Source of the DNA: an uncultured bacterium
GTDB lineage: Bacteria; Desulfobacterota; Desulfobulbia; Desulfobulbales; Desulfobulbaceae
DNA length: 6,782 nt
NCBI GenBank assembly: GCA_903842475.1
Contig: CAIMMA010000029.1
Span: forward strand, 1 to 6,782
Direction of reading: 5' to 3'
A model generated the notes under the pieces. It was not told the origin of the DNA. It searched no databases and saw only the letters and a list, made by a program, of their open reading frames with translations. Of the stretch, positions 5,913-6,782 are shown piece by piece; the stretch's first letter is position 1, and every line of letters begins with the position of its first letter. A program made the position numbers and the translations under genes.

Positions 5913-5955
5913 CACTGGCGGGACGAGGGGCACCCTCGTCCCGCCAGTGATTTTC
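5913..5955 (+). terminator. Strong intrinsic terminator after the Sec-rhodanese gene
   Basis: A perfect 17-bp GC-rich stem (5913-5929 with 5933-5949) closes on a three-base loop and is followed on the plus strand by ATTTTC. The T-tract is short, but the stem is very stable. It lies 90 bases after the TAA at 5821-5823 and ends the sigma-54 transcript, so the Sec-rhodanese gene is monocistronic. The minus-strand side has no T-run. Confidence 0.8.
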
Positions 5956-6072
5956 ATTTAAAGCAGGGAACGGAAGTTGGCACCGCCTCACCTTCGAAAC
6001 GATATTCTCAACTAAATGGTTTGGCCTCTGGAGTGTCTCGGGCTCAGCATACCTCCTTCCCAGGGCTTCCGC

Positions 6073-6252
6073 CTACTCAACTATACGGGCTTGAGCCGCA
6101 CCTTTGTTGTTACGTGCGTCTGCGTAATTAGGCTCTATCTCAAGGGCCTTCTGGAAAGCTTCCAGAGCCTCCTTGTATCTGCCAAGAGCGGCCCAGGAGA
6201 GCCCTTTGTTATTCCATGTTTTAGCGTCACAAGGTAATGTCGTCACTGGCAC
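6073..6252 (-). pseudogene. TPR-repeat protein fragment
   Basis: Reading the minus strand from a possible GTG at 6252 to TAG at 6073-6075 gives 59 residues. They contain one complete tetratricopeptide repeat (AKTWNNKGLSWAALGRYKEA... ending in LEIEPNY, about residues 10-43) and the start of a second (ADARNNKGAAQA). The W-N-K-G...L-G-Y-A-L...A-P pattern is standard for TPRs, which mediate protein-protein contacts. Normal TPR proteins carry several repeats. Here the second is cut by a stop after IVE, and the frame closes upstream at 6283-6285 with no recognisable sequence or ribosome-binding site. It is most likely the relic of a larger gene broken by rearrangement beside the tRNA. A real micro-protein is possible but less likely. 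Confidence 0.6.
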
Positions 6253-6256
6253 CAGT

Positions 6257-6278
6257 ACAGAACTTCTGTATAACAGAA
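6257..6278. repeat. Triple alternating ACAGAA / TTCTGT repeat
   Basis: ACAGAA (6257-6262), TTCTGT (6264-6269) and ACAGAA (6273-6278) give two overlapping inverted repeats sharing the middle arm. The pattern resembles an operator for a dimeric regulator and lies just upstream of the TPR fragment on the minus strand. No intact gene now uses it. Confidence 0.35.
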
Positions 6279-6285
6279 ATCCTGA

Positions 6286-6656
6286 AAAAGTTTAGGTATC
6301 TCGAACGGCACTAAGTGCGCCCGCCAGGGCCTGTGCTGCTGTGGTCGGTATGGGGGTTGGGGCTTGCGACAGGCTACCTGGCTTTTTTTCAGGTTGAGAG
6401 ATTTCTCAATATGGGAAAGGGGGAAGAGGTATGTTTTTCAGGAAGGCGGTCACTGGTGGCCGGTAATTTTCACAGGGGGGTGACCAGATAGATAGCCGCT
6501 TATCTCTTCTCTTGGCATGAAAAAAGATCTTTATGGTATACGAGAAAGGGCGTTCTTTGACAGGACGAAACGGATCGTTCCACCTAGAGGAGAGGGGCAT
6601 TTAACCGCCCCCCTTATGCACAGATTCTTCACAGATAGCTTTTCGAGCAGCTTAAC
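6286..6656. other. Gene-poor stretch with no recognisable gene
   Basis: I find no complete gene here. A plus-strand frame with a possible GTG start (6312) and a hydrophobic segment (LLWSVWGLGLATGYLAFF) runs about 58 codons to a TAG near 6486, but lacks a ribosome-binding site and any recognised family. A 6-bp inverted repeat, GGTCAC (6448-6453) with GTGACC (6480-6485), encloses TGGTGGCCGGTAATTTTCAC. That resembles, from memory only, the terminal sequences of IS21-family elements. The stretch looks like decayed mobile or intergenic DNA. Confidence 0.4.
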
Positions 6657-6689
6657 AAAAAAAGGTTCCAAGCATAATCGCTTGAAACC
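6657..6689 (-). terminator. Intrinsic terminator of tRNA-Pro
   Basis: Arms 6664-6673 and 6680-6689 pair with one mismatch. On the minus strand a run of seven T (complement of 6657-6663) follows. It lies 13 bases past the tRNA 3' end and closes its transcript. Confidence 0.85.
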
Positions 6690-6741
6690 CTTATGTATAC
6701 TGTGGTCGGGAAGAGAGGATTTGAACCTCCGACCCCAGCGT
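6664..6741 (-). repeat. Right direct repeat: 3' half of intact tRNA-Pro plus terminator (attR-like)
   Basis: This is the intact partner of the degenerate copy at 199-276 (74 of 78 identical, same orientation, no gaps). It comprises tRNA-Pro nucleotides 38 to the CCA end and the following terminator. Sequences on the far side of the break are unrelated, which places the crossover in the anticodon loop. Confidence 0.8.
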
Positions 6742-6779
6742 CCCGAACGCTGTGCTCTACCAGGCTGAGCCACTTCCCG
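6703..6779 (-). tRNA. tRNA-Pro (anticodon CGG)
   Basis: The 77-nt gene folds as a full cloverleaf: 7-bp acceptor stem CGGGAAG/CTTCCCG, D-arm GGCTCAGCCTGGTAGAGC, anticodon arm CAGCG-TTCGGGA-CGCTG with anticodon CGG and G37, a 5-base variable loop GGGTC, T-arm GGAGG-TTCAAAT-CCTCT, discriminator A and encoded CCA. It decodes CCG. It closely resembles bacterial tRNA-Pro(CGG) genes. Its 3' half is duplicated at the other end of the window, so it probably served as an integration site and was left intact. Confidence 0.97.
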
Positions 6780-6782
6780 AAC

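Larger units (their letters stand above)
199..6741. mobile_element. Putative tRNA-Pro-associated genomic island (about 6.5 kb, no integrase seen)
   Basis: Direct repeats of the tRNA-Pro 3' half and terminator flank the deaminase fragment, the cytochrome/regulator/Sec-rhodanese block and the TPR fragment. The intact tRNA lies at one end with the island downstream of its 3' end, as expected for integration into a tRNA gene. Broken genes lie inside both borders. No integrase, transposase or excisionase gene is visible, so the element is either degraded or never was one. Four substitutions between the repeats imply an old event. Confidence 0.42.

Noticed and set aside
5874..6237. Two plus-strand frames after the Sec-rhodanese gene
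   Set aside because: They cross the strong terminator or run antisense to the TPR fragment, and have no recognisable domain or ribosome-binding site.
6406..6773. Overlapping frames around the tRNA
   Set aside because: Those at the right end translate the tRNA gene and its terminator, a common source of false ORFs.
1..6782. CRISPR array, integrase gene or rRNA
   Set aside because: I looked for regularly spaced repeats, recombinase motifs and rRNA sequence and found none.

Overview
The window reads as a small accessory block in the genome of an anaerobic, metal- or sulfur-respiring bacterium, most likely in the Desulfuromonadota/Geobacter neighbourhood. That placement is an inference from three things: a periplasmic cytochrome with twelve CxxCH haem motifs, a sigma-54 activator with a cysteine-rich PAS domain beside a consensus -24/-12 promoter, and a probable selenoprotein. 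No selA/B/C/D or rRNA gene is present to test it.

Layout. Positions 1-131 hold the tail of an unrecognised reading frame. Positions 199-276 are a decayed copy of the 3' half of tRNA-Pro plus its terminator. A cytosine-deaminase-like fragment truncated at both ends follows (300-590). Next come a 12-haem cytochrome on the minus strand (641-2614), a divergent sigma-54 activator (2874-4229), a consensus sigma-54 promoter (4269-4284), and a secreted monohaem cytochrome/triple-rhodanese gene (4432-5823). The last is interrupted by one in-frame TGA at 5044-5046. A strong terminator closes it (5913-5955). The right side (about 5960-6656) is gene-poor and degraded: a TPR fragment, short inverted repeats and no complete gene. 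The window ends with an intact tRNA-Pro(CGG) on the minus strand (6703-6779) and its terminator.

Central result. The TGA at 5044-5046 is best read as selenocysteine (Sec205). The frame continues without another stop for 258 codons with uninterrupted rhodanese homology. The TGA falls five residues after the catalytic Cys of the first rhodanese domain, where relatives, as I recall them, carry a second Cys. A 6-bp hairpin with loop CGUGC lies 21 nt downstream, in the right place for a bacterial SECIS. TGA is the normal stop of the neighbouring regulator, so this is not a reassigned code.

How the genes may work together (inference). The PAS/AAA+/Fis activator senses a redox or ligand signal through five clustered cysteines. 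It switches on the sigma-54 promoter of the Sec-rhodanese, which handles a sulfur or selenium species in the periplasm and passes electrons through its own haem and the divergently encoded 12-haem cytochrome. The block lies between a broken and an intact copy of the tRNA-Pro 3' end, the usual signature of site-specific integration into a tRNA gene, although no integrase is visible.
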